Of a stretch of 64,000 bases of DNA, positions 17,375 through 26,662 are shown one piece after another. Position 1 is the stretch's first letter. Every line of letters begins with the position of its first letter. A program made the position numbers and the translations under genes. Source of the DNA: Candidatus Manganitrophus noduliformans (GTDB lineage Bacteria > Nitrospirota > Nitrospiria > SBBL01 > Manganitrophaceae); NCBI RefSeq assembly GCF_012184425.1, contig NZ_VTOW01000001.1:1674001-1738000 (forward strand). The letters are read 5' to 3'. The notes under the pieces were generated by a model that had not been told where the DNA came from, ran no database searches, and worked only from the letters and a program-made list of their open reading frames with translations.

Positions 17375-18184
17375 TCAAACGGATCTCTGCGCAATGATCA
17401 AAGAATCTCTCCCCATCGGATAAGGGTACTCTTTACAAAGCCACTGGTCCAGATCGACGAGGAAGAGAAGAAACGGATGGGCCATGGCCCGCAGGAGCCG
17501 TTTGTTCTCGATCAACGTATGAATTTCCCAAGCCGATTGCCAGAGCGGTCCCGCCGGATGGGTGATGGAGAGGGGGCGGAATCCGGCTTCATTGAGCTTG
17601 CGGGTGATCTCCTCATTCGAGTAGCCGCTCCGCTCGATCGAAATGGGGGGGGCGCCCGCCGGAGGAGCGGCGGGTTGGAAGAGTCTTTGGAGCGGACGAG
17701 GGAGGGCGGAAGGGGCCGGCGGGGTCGGAATGGAGAGGATCAGATAACCGTCCCGTTTGAGCGCGCGGGAAAACCGCTTTAAGACTTCCAGGTCGTCTTT
17801 AAGGTAAGTGAGAACGTGCATCGAAAAGATCAGGTGGAACAGCTCGGAAAATCGGATCTGGTGGAGGTCTCCTGCGTGGAACGAGAGATTCCCGGTTCCC
17901 TTCTTTTCGGAAATGGCGATCGCCCGCGCGATCGGTTCCTGCTCGATTTCGATCCCGGTGATCTTCCAGCCGGGGTGCCTCTCCGACAGGTAGAAGGAGT
18001 GGGCGCCGTTCGCGCATCCGGCGTTCAGGACGTTCGCATCTTCCGGAAGGGTAATTTTCCGGAGCGCCCGCATCAGGTAATGGTTGCGGGATCGGTCTCC
18101 GAGGTGGGTGGCTCCCAGCCATCGAAAGGCGAGACGTTTGACCGGGTTGGTTTCCATGAGTGCTTGTTCACATCCATAAGCCAT
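17375..18184 (-). CDS. class I SAM-dependent methyltransferase
   Basis: 269 residues, ATG 18184 with AAAGGAA upstream. Motif I is VLNAGCANGAHSFYL (about residues 52-66), followed by ITGIEIEQEPIA (acidic ribose-binding loop), LSFHAGDLHQI and the post-motif IFSMHVLTYLKD. The C-terminus ends KEYPYPMGRDSLIIAQ. This is the UbiE/Methyltransf_11 type fold; the substrate is not predictable. It is convergent with the preceding oxidoreductase gene, only 21 bases apart. Confidence 0.8.
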   Translation of the reverse strand: MAYGCEQALMETNPVKRLAFRWLGATHLGDRSRNHYLMRALRKITLPEDANVLNAGCANGAHSFYLSERHPGWKITGIEIEQEPIARAIAISEKKGTGNLSFHAGDLHQIRFSELFHLIFSMHVLTYLKDDLEVLKRFSRALKRDGYLILSIPTPPAPSALPRPLQRLFQPAAPPAGAPPISIERSGYSNEEITRKLNEAGFRPLSITHPAGPLWQSAWEIHTLIENKRLLRAMAHPFLLFLVDLDQWLCKEYPYPMGRDSLIIAQRSV

Positions 18185-18448
18185 GGCCTTTTCCTTTCAC
18201 CCTCATTGTTTGACCGGGATGAAAGGGCAAGTTTTATGCCTCTTTATTTAGCCGGCAGGGTAGTGCGCTTGGGAGGCTTTGTGTCTGTTTGGCGGCTGAT
18301 AAAGGTAGATTTCCTTACCGGCGTGAATGTCAAAAAAAGGCAAGGATCTATCACTTTTTAACAAGACATGGCACGGCGTTCGGCTTTGATAAGGATGATT
18401 GGTTTGTAATGTGATGGTGATTACAGTTTTGGGAGGTTGAGAATCGGA

Positions 18449-19051
18449 TTAGTTTTTAAATGTGGGGATGGTCCCTGTTTCGGTGGTGAAAAAGGGGGCG
18501 GCCCCGGCGGTGTGGTTGGTGGTGTCGACCAGACCGGTGATTTGCGGGAATTTTTCGGAGAGGATTCGGATGACCCCGTGGTAGAGGGTCTTGCCGGCCA
18601 TCGCGCATCCCTGACAGCCGCCCGACATCTCCACGTAGACGATGTTCTCTTTCAGGTCGACCAGTTTGATGTGCCCGCCATGCTCGGCAAGGCCGGGGTT
18701 GATCGTTTCGTTGAAGACCTTGGAGATTTCGCGCGCCAACTCGCTGTCCCACGCCGGATTCGGATTGTCGATCACCCACGCCTGCGCCAGCCCGGTGCTC
18801 GAATAATCGATTGTCGATCCTTTGATGAGTGTTTCCGATTCCCGGTTGATGAAAAACTGATACTCTCCGCACGGCAGGGCAAAGTCCCGCGGATCGGCCC
18901 CTCCCGGCGCGACATAGTCGAACTTGTATTTGAAGTCGCCTGCTTCGCGTATCACTGTTAGCCGCACGCCGATGTCGCTGCGGCCTTGAAGGGCCTGGCG
19001 GACCTTTTGGACCGCCTTTTCGGTGAGGGTGGCGATGGGATGATTGGGCAT
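18449..19051 (-). CDS. nfuA: NfuA-like Fe-S cluster carrier
   Basis: 200 residues from ATG 19051 with AGGAG 8 bases upstream. The N-terminal ~100 residues look like the degenerate A-type (HesB/IscA-like) domain of NfuA lacking cluster cysteines (FDYVAPGGADPRDF), and the C-terminal ~85 residues are a NifU-C domain with LAEHGGHIKLVDL and the cluster-binding GGCQGCAM. Length matches NfuA. It delivers 4Fe-4S clusters to client proteins in the cytoplasm, relevant here because the window encodes radical SAM and multi-cluster respiratory proteins. Confidence 0.85.
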   Translation of the reverse strand: MPNHPIATLTEKAVQKVRQALQGRSDIGVRLTVIREAGDFKYKFDYVAPGGADPRDFALPCGEYQFFINRESETLIKGSTIDYSSTGLAQAWVIDNPNPAWDSELAREISKVFNETINPGLAEHGGHIKLVDLKENIVYVEMSGGCQGCAMAGKTLYHGVIRILSEKFPQITGLVDTTNHTAGAAPFFTTETGTIPTFKN

Positions 19052-19270
19052 GCGCGATCTCCTCAAGGAGGATGTTGTTGGAAGCCTTACGATAACACGG
19101 CTGGGAAACGATCTTCAACTGTTTGTATTTGTGAGAGATTCATTGACAGGTTCGGATCTTATGTTAGCCTTGATTCATGGTTGGCGCTCGAAAGCGACCT
19201 CCGCGCCGATCAGAAACACTCCTGCGTTGCGCCGGAGATCGGGGAAAAAGAAGCGGCGTGAAACCTTACG

Positions 19271-21175
19271 ATGAAGAATAACGGTCTCGGGAGAGAGAAG
19301 GAGGGATCGGAGCCGACCCCGCCCCGAAAAGCGACCGAACCTGCGGACGGGTTTGGCCTCCAGGCGATTCTCTTCGTCTGCCTGAGTGTGATGGCCGCCT
19401 TTCCCGTTTTGATGTTCGGTCTTACGCAATCGCGGCAGTGGAAGGTCGTCCAGTTGCAACAGGCCGACCGTGAAGGGATGTCGGTGGCCCAGGCGCTGGC
19501 GCGCGAGATCGGGCAGACGATTGTCATGCAGCTCCGCGGGGTGGAGGTTTTGGCGGGGCAGGTGGAGGTGAAGGAGACGATGGAAAAAGAGCGTCTCCAG
19601 GCGCTCGTCAGCACGCAGCGCAGCCGCTTCGGAGGGCTTTCGTTTATGTATGTCGCCGACGCGGAGGGCCGATCGATCGTCGCCGACCCTCCTTTCACCG
19701 ACGGACGGGCGAACGCCGGCGTCGATTATAGCGACCGCGATTATTACAAGGATCTGCTCCGAACGGGCAAGACGGTGATCTCCCAGGTTCAGCTGGGAAG
19801 GCGATCGGGCGTTCCTAATATACAGATTGCAACGCCGATTTGGGGGCCCGAGCAAATGTTGGCCGGTTTTGCAGAAGGATCGGTCGATTTAACCGAAATC
19901 CAATCGTTGACGGAGCAGATCGCTTCGTCCGATGCCGATCTGCGGCTGGCGGTTCTCGACAAAGAGGGCCGGGTGATCGCCCATCCGAATCCGGCGCTTC
20001 GAAGGGAGATGCGCCCGCTGGGGCATCTCCCGCTCTATCAGCCGGCGATCCGATCTCTCGGGGAAATCCGTGTTGAGCGAGACGAAGAGGGAGTTCCCGT
20101 ACGGGCGGCAGCGGTTCCGATCTCGGCGCAAGGGCTCGACTGGACGGTTGTGGTGAGCCGGCCACAAGCGGTCATCGAGCAACACGCCGCCGTCGCGCAG
20201 CGGCAGACGCTGATCACCGTGACCGGCGCTTTTTCCGCCGCACTGTTGCTGGCCGGATTCCTCGCGTCGTGGCTGGCGCGGCCGATCCGAAGATTGGCCA
20301 GGCTGACGATCGCCGTCGGCAAGGGCGATTTTGGGATGCCGTCGCCCGAACCCGATTTTTGGTCGCCCCGGGAAGTCAAGGCGCTGCATGCCGCCGTCGG
20401 GGAAATGGTCGGCCAGCTTCGCGCCTATACCGAAGAGCTGGAAAACCGGGTAAAGGCTCGGACGACGGCGCTGAAGGAGACGAACCGGGAGTTGGAGGCG
20501 TTTGTGTATACCGTTTCCCACGATTTGAAGGCGCCCGTGGTGTCGCTGCATGGAATGGCCTCGTTGTTAATGGAGGAGTGCGGGGAGAGGCTCGACGAGA
20601 ACGGTCGGCACTACCTGAAGCGGATCCTCTCCAACGCCGGTTTTATGGAAGAGCTGATCGGCGATTTATTAGAATTGTCAAGAGTTGGAAGACGGGAGAA
20701 GCGACCCGAGCATTTGGAGAGCGAGCCGTTGGTGCGGGCGGTCTTGGAGCAGTGCGATATGATGATTCGGAAACGGGGGGTGGAGGTGGCGGTCCTCACC
20801 CCGCTTCCCGCGGTGGTGTTCGATCCGACCCATTTGAAGCAGATCTTCCTCAACCTGATCGGAAACGGAATCAAATTCATCGGGAGTCCGGCGGCGCCGC
20901 GGTTGGAGATCGGCGGGAGAGAGGCGGGCGGATGGGTGGAGTTCTACGTGAAAGACAACGGCATCGGAATTGATCCGGAGTATCACGAACGGATTTTCGG
21001 TATCTTTCAACGGTTGAAGGAGGTTGAAGTGGAAGGGTGCGGTGTGGGGCTGGCGATCGTGAAAAAGATCCTGGAAATGTCCGGCGGAAAGATCTGGCTG
21101 GAATCGAGAAAAGGAGAAGGGGCCACGTTCTTCTTCAGGATACCGAAAGAGAGTGTAAATGACCACGTTTCGTGA
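19271..21175 (+). CDS. membrane-bound sensor histidine kinase with dCache sensor and HAMP domain
   Basis: 634 residues. One transmembrane helix near residues 30-50, a periplasmic double-Cache sensor (VDYSDRDYYKDLLRTGK typical of the ligand pocket, then VPISAQGLDWTVV), a second helix (AFSAALLLAGFLASWLA), HAMP, a coiled coil, then HisKA with phosphorylated His in YTVSHDLKAP and a HATPase with LIGNGIKF, DNGIGID and GCGVGLAIVKK. No response regulator is adjacent, so it is an orphan kinase. The ribosome-binding site is poor. It probably senses a small periplasmic ligand. Confidence 0.88.
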   Translation: MKNNGLGREKEGSEPTPPRKATEPADGFGLQAILFVCLSVMAAFPVLMFGLTQSRQWKVVQLQQADREGMSVAQALAREIGQTIVMQLRGVEVLAGQVEVKETMEKERLQALVSTQRSRFGGLSFMYVADAEGRSIVADPPFTDGRANAGVDYSDRDYYKDLLRTGKTVISQVQLGRRSGVPNIQIATPIWGPEQMLAGFAEGSVDLTEIQSLTEQIASSDADLRLAVLDKEGRVIAHPNPALRREMRPLGHLPLYQPAIRSLGEIRVERDEEGVPVRAAAVPISAQGLDWTVVVSRPQAVIEQHAAVAQRQTLITVTGAFSAALLLAGFLASWLARPIRRLARLTIAVGKGDFGMPSPEPDFWSPREVKALHAAVGEMVGQLRAYTEELENRVKARTTALKETNRELEAFVYTVSHDLKAPVVSLHGMASLLMEECGERLDENGRHYLKRILSNAGFMEELIGDLLELSRVGRREKRPEHLESEPLVRAVLEQCDMMIRKRGVEVAVLTPLPAVVFDPTHLKQIFLNLIGNGIKFIGSPAAPRLEIGGREAGGWVEFYVKDNGIGIDPEYHERIFGIFQRLKEVEVEGCGVGLAIVKKILEMSGGKIWLESRKGEGATFFFRIPKESVNDHVS

Positions 21176-21191
21176 TCCGCCGCATCTTGGT

Positions 21192-22940
21192 TTATCCAAA
21201 CGTAAACGCATACAGCTCCACGCTCGGCCTTTCAAAAATCATTTCAAAGAGATGCTCTCCCTCATCTTCTTTCGGGAGCGTCACCAGATTGTAGAGCCGG
21301 GCATCGTTGATGATCGCTTTGCCGTCCGCTCCGACATCGACGCCGCGCATGTTCGCCGGGAGCGGCGCGCCGTCGATCAGAATCTTCGCCGGAATGCCTT
21401 CCTCCGTCCCTTTCATCACCAAATTCAGCTTCGGCGCCTGGAAGCGGAATTGGATTTTGCCTCCGGGGGCCTGGAGGATCGCCGCTTCGCCGATGACTTT
21501 CCAAGTGCCGCCGAGGGCCCATTGGTTGAGTCGAAGGGAAGGAGGCGAGGTATAGTTAATTGTCGTGTCGGGAACCATCTTTTCTTTCGAGAAAAAATTG
21601 CCGGCGCGGTTGTAGCCGGTGTAGGTTTCGGGGGAGCGGATTCTGAAGACGTTCACCGTTTTTTCCGCTTTCTCGATCGTCACCGGCGCGTGAAGCAGCT
21701 TCGCCTCCATCAAGACCGATTGAATCGCCCCTTCGAAGATATCCTCATCCCCCTCGCCGAAGTGCGTCAGCCGCAGCCTTCCCTCCGCGTCGATCAGATA
21801 TTTCGCCGGCCAGAACTGATTGCGGAAGGCTTTCCATGTGCCGTAGTCGTTGTCGACGGCGACCGGATATTTGATCCCGTGACGCGCAATGGCCCGCTTG
21901 ATGTTTTCAATCTCCTTCTCGAACTGAAACTCCGGCGTGTGAACGCCGACGATGACCAGACCCTGGTCGCGGTACTTTGCGTCCCAGCGGATGACCGCCG
22001 GCAGCGCCCGGATGCAGTTGATGCAGGAGTAGGTCCAGAATTCGACCAGTACTACTTTTCCCCGCAGGCTCTCTTTGGTCAGGGGCGATGAATTAAGCCA
22101 GGTCGTGATCTGCGTGAACTCCGGCATCTTTCCGAGGACAGGGTAGGGGGATTTCTTGCCGGCGCCGGGGGCGTTCTCGGCGCCGGAGCGGTTGCCGGCA
22201 TCGAACGGCGGTTTGGCTTCGACCAGCCGCTTCTCGATTTGATTGGCGACGAAGAGCGAACCGGGCAGCTTGGCAAGGAGGAGGGTATCGAACTGAAAGA
22301 AGAGGGCGACGACCGTTGCGATGGTCAGGGCGCCGAGCGCTTTGTGTGTCAACGCTCCCCACCGGCGAAGGGAGGTGATCCGGTCCGAGATCCGTCGCCC
22401 GCCGTACCCGATTAAAAGCATCGGCGCCGCGGCGCCGAGGGAGTAAGCGCTCATCAAAATCAAGGTCGGCCCGAACGAGGCCTGCGCGGCGGCCAAGGTC
22501 AAAATGATCCCCAAGACCGGCCCGGCGCAGGGGGCCCAGATCAGTCCGAGCGACGCGCCGAGGAAGGCGGAGGAGAGGGGCGTTTTCTCGATGGAGGATC
22601 GATTCATTCCGGGGATCTGTCGGGTGAGGGCGCTGATTTTCGTCCCGATTCGCTCCCAGGGCGAGGGCCAGAGAAGACTGAGGCCAAGGAAGAATAAAAT
22701 GAGGAGGGCCGCGTGTCGAAGGGTGTTGTTACTGAGACCGAGGAAGCTTCCGAAGAACGCAAAGATGACGCCGAAAAGGGTAAAGCTGATTGCAAGACCG
22801 GCGACAATCCAGAGCGGGCGACGGCGATCCCCCCCGGAGATCGAGGCGCTTAAGAGCGGGGGAAGAATCGGCAGGATGCAGGGGCTTAAAACGGTTAAGG
22901 CGCCCGCGACGACCGCTAAAATTCCAAGGGTCCAGCTCAT
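21192..22940 (-). CDS. dipZ: DipZ-like fusion: CcdA membrane domain, thioredoxin-like domain, C-terminal beta domain
   Basis: 582 residues from ATG 22940; a TTG at 22973 would extend it into a repeat element. Residues 1-240 are the CcdA/DsbD-beta membrane part with cysteines in LSPCILPILPP and IWAPCAGPVLG. A periplasmic thioredoxin-like domain follows with WTYSCINC (CxxC), and the last ~150 residues are a beta-rich domain typical of DipZ. The protein carries reducing equivalents from cytoplasmic thioredoxin to periplasmic targets, for example apocytochrome c for haem attachment, which suits an organism with many CxxCH proteins. Convergent with the Cache kinase, 16 bases apart. Confidence 0.85.
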   Translation of the reverse strand: MSWTLGILAVVAGALTVLSPCILPILPPLLSASISGGDRRRPLWIVAGLAISFTLFGVIFAFFGSFLGLSNNTLRHAALLILFFLGLSLLWPSPWERIGTKISALTRQIPGMNRSSIEKTPLSSAFLGASLGLIWAPCAGPVLGIILTLAAAQASFGPTLILMSAYSLGAAAPMLLIGYGGRRISDRITSLRRWGALTHKALGALTIATVVALFFQFDTLLLAKLPGSLFVANQIEKRLVEAKPPFDAGNRSGAENAPGAGKKSPYPVLGKMPEFTQITTWLNSSPLTKESLRGKVVLVEFWTYSCINCIRALPAVIRWDAKYRDQGLVIVGVHTPEFQFEKEIENIKRAIARHGIKYPVAVDNDYGTWKAFRNQFWPAKYLIDAEGRLRLTHFGEGDEDIFEGAIQSVLMEAKLLHAPVTIEKAEKTVNVFRIRSPETYTGYNRAGNFFSKEKMVPDTTINYTSPPSLRLNQWALGGTWKVIGEAAILQAPGGKIQFRFQAPKLNLVMKGTEEGIPAKILIDGAPLPANMRGVDVGADGKAIINDARLYNLVTLPKEDEGEHLFEMIFERPSVELYAFTFG

Positions 22941-22960
22941 AAAAATTCCGATAAGGCCTT

Positions 22961-23037
22961 CTGTCCTAAGCAACGCGAAGGATCTCTGCCCCTGTCCCTT
23001 GAAGAGCGGATGCTTCGCCTTCGGCTCAGCATGACAG
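22961..23037. repeat. imperfect palindromic intergenic repeat
   Basis: A 77-bp element starting CTGTC and ending GACAG, with partly complementary halves (CGCGAAGGATC near the left, GATGCTTCGCC near the right). The CTTCGGCTCAGCATGACAG end is of a type often seen as dispersed intergenic repeats in bacterial genomes. It lies directly upstream of the dipZ start. Confidence 0.45.
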
Positions 23038-23162
23038 ATCAGATTTAAGGACGCTTGCCCTTTAAATTAGCACAATTTTATATTTCTTTATATCGTTCGG
23101 TTTGATTCAGACCCCGGCGTACCATTCATCGCCTTGCCCTCAAGGAACTGGAACCGGCTTGA

Positions 23163-23191
23163 TTGACAGAGCGGGTCCCTCCCCCTATAAT
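23163..23191 (+). promoter_or_regulatory. perfect-consensus sigma-70 promoter of the MacAB-type operon
   Basis: TTGACA at 23163-23168 and TATAAT at 23186-23191 with a 17-base spacer, exact consensus in both boxes and optimal spacing. Transcription should start near 23198, only about 17 bases before the ATG at 23215, leaving a very short leader without a clear Shine-Dalgarno. Confidence 0.85.
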
Positions 23192-23214
23192 CAATTGTTC
23201 GCGTTTAAATATGG

Positions 23215-24417
23215 ATGGATTCAATGGCGTTGTTCCGGGAATGGAAAAAAGGTCTTCTCGGGGTTGCGGCTCTGGTCGCGATCATCGCGGGGGTGACCCT
23301 TTTCCGCGGGGGGGAAAAAGCAGCGGAGTACAGGACGGCGAAGGTCGAGCAAGGGGAGATCACGACCAGCGTTTCGGCCACCGGCAGGGTCGACGCCGTC
23401 GTCACCGTGGAGGTGGGGAGCCAGGTTTCCGGGAGGGTGCAGAAGCTCTTTGCCGATTTTAACTCGCGCGTCGAGAAAGGACAGGTGGTCGCTCAAATCG
23501 ATCCGTCCCTTTTTGAGGCGCAGGTCGAACAGGCGCGGGCGAAGCTGGCCAACGATGAGGCGAATACAGAAAAGGCGCGCGTTCTCCTGGCCGATGCAAA
23601 ACGGGCCCTTAAAAGAATGGAGACCCTTTTCGCCCGCGACTTCGTCTCCGAGAGCGAAAAGGAGGCGGCGCAGAGCGCCCATGATTCGGCCGTTGCCAAT
23701 TTGAAGGCGGCCGAGACCCAGATCGCGCAAGACCGGGCCTCTCTCAAACTTGTTGAGGAGAACCTCCGCTATGCCACGATTCTTTCACCGGTAGACGGAA
23801 TCGTCATCTCCCGGAATGTCTCCGTAGGACAGACCGTGGCCGCCTCGCTTCAAGCGCCGACCCTCTTCACCATCGCCCAGGACCTGATGGAGATGAAGGT
23901 GGATACCAGCGTGGATGAAGCCGACATCGGAAGGGTCGCGATCGGACAGGAGGCGGAGTTCACCGTCGATGCCTACCCCGACACCCCCTTCCGCGGGACG
24001 GTCCAGGATATCTACAATCAGCCGGTCGTGCTCCAAAACGTCGTCACCTATGCCGCCATCATCCGCGTAAAGAATCCCGAATTGAAGCTCCGGCCGGGGA
24101 TGACCGCCAACGTCACGATCCGGGTCGCGCATAAAGAGAATGTGCTCAAGCTGCCGAACGCGGCCCTTCGTTACCGGCCTGAGGGTGAATCGGGCCGGTC
24201 CGTTCCCGTAAAAAAGGGGGGAGGGCGAACGACCGACGTTTGGGTGCTGCGGGAGGGAAAAGAGCTCGCGGTGCCGGTGACCCTCGGATTGAGCGACGGG
24301 AGTTTTACCGAGGTCCTCTCGGGCGACCTCAAACCGGGGGATCGGGTGATCACCGAAAGGCTCGGAGGCGCCACCTCCGCTCCCGGCGGCCGCAGGGCTC
24401 CCTCGATGAGGTTTTAA
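23215..24417 (+). CDS. MacA-like periplasmic adaptor (membrane fusion protein)
   Basis: 400 residues; ATG 23215, or the in-frame ATG 23224. Short cytoplasmic N-terminus, one membrane helix (GVAALVAIIAGVTLF), then lipoyl/barrel-sandwich halves (TTSVSATGRVDAV and ATILSPVDGIVISRNVSVGQTV) around an alpha-helical hairpin (residues ~100-180, rich in Ala, Glu, Lys), a beta-barrel and a membrane-proximal domain. Family members link an ABC transporter of the MacB type to an outer-membrane channel for export of drugs, peptides or siderophores. It is the first gene of a three-gene operon with the ATPase and permease. No TolC-like gene is adjacent. Confidence 0.88.
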   Translation: MDSMALFREWKKGLLGVAALVAIIAGVTLFRGGEKAAEYRTAKVEQGEITTSVSATGRVDAVVTVEVGSQVSGRVQKLFADFNSRVEKGQVVAQIDPSLFEAQVEQARAKLANDEANTEKARVLLADAKRALKRMETLFARDFVSESEKEAAQSAHDSAVANLKAAETQIAQDRASLKLVEENLRYATILSPVDGIVISRNVSVGQTVAASLQAPTLFTIAQDLMEMKVDTSVDEADIGRVAIGQEAEFTVDAYPDTPFRGTVQDIYNQPVVLQNVVTYAAIIRVKNPELKLRPGMTANVTIRVAHKENVLKLPNAALRYRPEGESGRSVPVKKGGGRTTDVWVLREGKELAVPVTLGLSDGSFTEVLSGDLKPGDRVITERLGGATSAPGGRRAPSMRF

Positions 24418-24424
24418 TCCGAAG

Positions 24425-25255
24425 ATGGATCCGTTGATTCAGATCGATGCTCTCTGGAAGGTCTACCGGACCGGCGAGATGGAGCTGGCCGCGTTGAAGG
24501 GGGTGTCGTTCTCCGTCTCCCGGGGAGAGTTTGTCGCGTTGATGGGGCCGTCGGGCTCGGGGAAATCGACCTTGATGCATCTGTTGGGCTGTCTCGATCG
24601 CCCGACCCGGGGGCGTTATCTGCTCGACGGGGTGGAGGTCGGCGGATTGCAGCCGAACGAGCTGGCCCGAATTCGAAACCGGAAAATCGGTTTTGTCTTT
24701 CAAGGATTCAATCTCCTCTCCCGGACCACCGCCCTGGAGAACGTCGAACTCCCCATGCTCTATTCATATGTGGGGGCCCGTGCGGATGAAGAAAAAGAAA
24801 ATTCCTCCGATGCCCCCACGCCCCGCGCTCGTGCTGGCACAGCCAGTCACTCGCTTGTCTCTCTTTCCGCAAAAGAGCGGCTCGCGCGAGCGCGGGAGGC
24901 GTTGGAGCGGGTGGGGCTGGCGGACCGGCTTTATCACTATCCGAACCAGCTTTCCGGCGGGCAGCAGCAGCGGGTGGCGATCGCCCGGGCGCTGGTGATG
25001 CGCCCTCCTCTCATCCTGGCCGATGAGCCGACCGGAAATCTCGATACCCGCACCTCGATCGAAATTATGTCGCTTTTTCAGGAGCTGAATGAAGCGGGGA
25101 TGACCCTTCTTCTGGTGACGCACGAACAGGATATCGCGCAATATGCCTCCCGGATCATCCGTTTCCGGGACGGGCAGATTCAGAGCGATCAGCCGGTCGA
25201 AGGGCGGGCGAGCGCGCGGGAGGCGTTAACGTCGATGGCGGGAGATATCGCATGA
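24425..25255 (+). CDS. MacB-type ABC transporter ATPase with an in-frame insertion
   Basis: 276 residues. Walker [11 protein letters not shown]-loop VFQGFNLL, signature LSGGQQQR, Walker [14 protein letters not shown]-loop LVTHE. Family members are usually ~230 residues. The excess is a ~35-residue hydrophilic insertion between YSYVGA and [10 protein letters not shown] (residues about 118-155), partly encoded by a palindromic element at 24767-24820. All catalytic motifs are intact, so the insertion is probably tolerated on the surface between Q-loop and signature. Acts with the permease 43 bases downstream. Confidence 0.9.
   Translation: MDPLIQIDALWKVYRTGEMELAALKGVSFSVSRGEFVALMGPSGSGKSTLMHLLGCLDRPTRGRYLLDGVEVGGLQPNELARIRNRKIGFVFQGFNLLSRTTALENVELPMLYSYVGARADEEKENSSDAPTPRARAGTASHSLVSLSAKERLARAREALERVGLADRLYHYPNQLSGGQQQRVAIARALVMRPPLILADEPTGNLDTRTSIEIMSLFQELNEAGMTLLLVTHEQDIAQYASRIIRFRDGQIQSDQPVEGRASAREALTSMAGDIA
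24767..24820 (+). repeat. palindromic element inside the ABC ATPase gene
   Basis: ATGTGGGGGCC at its left and GATGCCCCCAC at its right form inverted arms (GTGGGGGC 24770-24777, GCCCCCAC 24812-24819) around an A-rich centre. The left arm shares 11 identical bases with the repeat units at 6837-6981, and the right arm matches their GCCATGCCCCA end. It keeps the reading frame. Confidence 0.6.
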
Positions 25256-25298
25256 GGCCGCGCCGTCGTCGGTCGGCTCCATTCCATAGGGAGATTGA

Positions 25299-26516
25299 AT
25301 GACTTCGGCAAGCGCATTGAAGATTGCAGGCCGGGCCCTGGCCCGAAACACGATGAGATCGGCGCTCACGATGCTCGGAATGATCATCGGGGTCGGCGCG
25401 GTGATCACCATGGTTTCCGTCGGGCAGGGGGCCAAAGCGCAGGTCGAAGCGCAGATCGCCACGATCGGGTCGAATATGCTGATGATCTTTCCCGGAAGCA
25501 CGCGGCAAGGCGGGGTCCGCGGCGGATCGGGGACGATGACGACCCTCACCGAAGCGGATGCGAAGGCGATCGCGGAAGAGGTGTCGGCCGTCCGATGGGC
25601 CGCCCCGTCGCTTCGCACCTCGGCCCAGGTGGTCAGCGGAAACCAGAACTGGTCGACGGGGATCATCGGGAGCACCCCCGACTACTTTATTATCCGAGAT
25701 TGGTCGTTTGAGTCGGGGGGCGCTTTTACCCAATCGGCGCTCAGCGGCGCGGCGAAGGCGGCGGTCATCGGAAAGACAGTCGCTCTGAATCTTTTCGGCA
25801 TGCAAGATCCGGTGGGAGAGACGATCCGAATCGGGAATGTTCCGTTCAAAGTAGTCGGCGTCCTCTCTCCCAAGGGGCAATCGACGCAGGGGCAAGATCA
25901 GGATGACACTGTCGTGATTCCCCTCTCGACGCAGCAGAAGCGGATCATGGGGGTCACTCATATCGGGATGATCCTGGTCTCCGCGAATTCTCCGGAAGAG
26001 ACGGCGGTTGCGGAAGAAGGGATCCGCCTTCTGCTCCGGCAGCGCCATCGCATTCTCCCCGGAGAGGAAGACGATTTCCTCGTCCGCAATATGACCGAGA
26101 TCGCCAGCGCCGCGGAATCGTCCTCGGAGGTGATGACTCTGCTGCTCGGCAGCATCGCCTCGGTCTCATTGATCGTCGGCGGGATCGGGATTATGAACAT
26201 CATGCTCGTTTCGGTGACCGAGCGGACCCGAGAAATCGGCATCCGGATGGCGGTCGGCGCGCGCGGGCGCGACATCCTCCTTCAGTTTCTGATGGAGGCG
26301 GTCGTCCTCTCCCTGACCGGCGGACTGCTCGGCATCGCCCTCGGGATGGCCGGCTCCAAGATCATCTCCACCGTCGTCCAGTGGCCGACGATCGTCTCCC
26401 TCCAATCGATCTTCCTCGCCTCGGTTTTCTCGATCGCCATCGGGATCTTCTTCGGGCTTTATCCCGCCCGCCGGGCGGCCGCGCTCGATCCGATCGAGGC
26501 GTTGCGGTACGACTGA
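25299..26516 (+). CDS. MacB-type ABC transporter permease
   Basis: 405 residues. First membrane helix near residues 20-45 (MLGMIIGVGAVITMVSVGQGA), a ~230-residue periplasmic MacB-PCD domain, then three helices of the FtsX domain (IASVSLIVGGIGIMNIMLVSVTERTREIGIRMAVGA is the signature region, given here by position 26155-26262) and the ending YPARRAAALDPIEALRYD. In E. coli MacB ATPase and permease are fused; here they are separate proteins, as in many other phyla. It uses a mechanotransmission mechanism with the adaptor at 23215. Confidence 0.9.
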   Translation: MTSASALKIAGRALARNTMRSALTMLGMIIGVGAVITMVSVGQGAKAQVEAQIATIGSNMLMIFPGSTRQGGVRGGSGTMTTLTEADAKAIAEEVSAVRWAAPSLRTSAQVVSGNQNWSTGIIGSTPDYFIIRDWSFESGGAFTQSALSGAAKAAVIGKTVALNLFGMQDPVGETIRIGNVPFKVVGVLSPKGQSTQGQDQDDTVVIPLSTQQKRIMGVTHIGMILVSANSPEETAVAEEGIRLLLRQRHRILPGEEDDFLVRNMTEIASAAESSSEVMTLLLGSIASVSLIVGGIGIMNIMLVSVTERTREIGIRMAVGARGRDILLQFLMEAVVLSLTGGLLGIALGMAGSKIISTVVQWPTIVSLQSIFLASVFSIAIGIFFGLYPARRAAALDPIEALRYD

Positions 26517-26662
26517 GAAATCGTTCCGGACGGATGCATGAACAGTCCCAAAAAATACCTATTTTGTTCTTGAACTGCTCAGACGCTTTCGGTTAGCATG
26601 AATTGGCCGACCGGGATGGGCCCGGTGTGGCACTGTATCCAAGAAAGGAGTATTTGTCTCCG

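Noticed and set aside
19142-19165. Sigma-70 promoter before the Cache kinase (TTGACA with TATGTT)
   Set aside because: The boxes are only about 11 bases apart, too close for a functional promoter.
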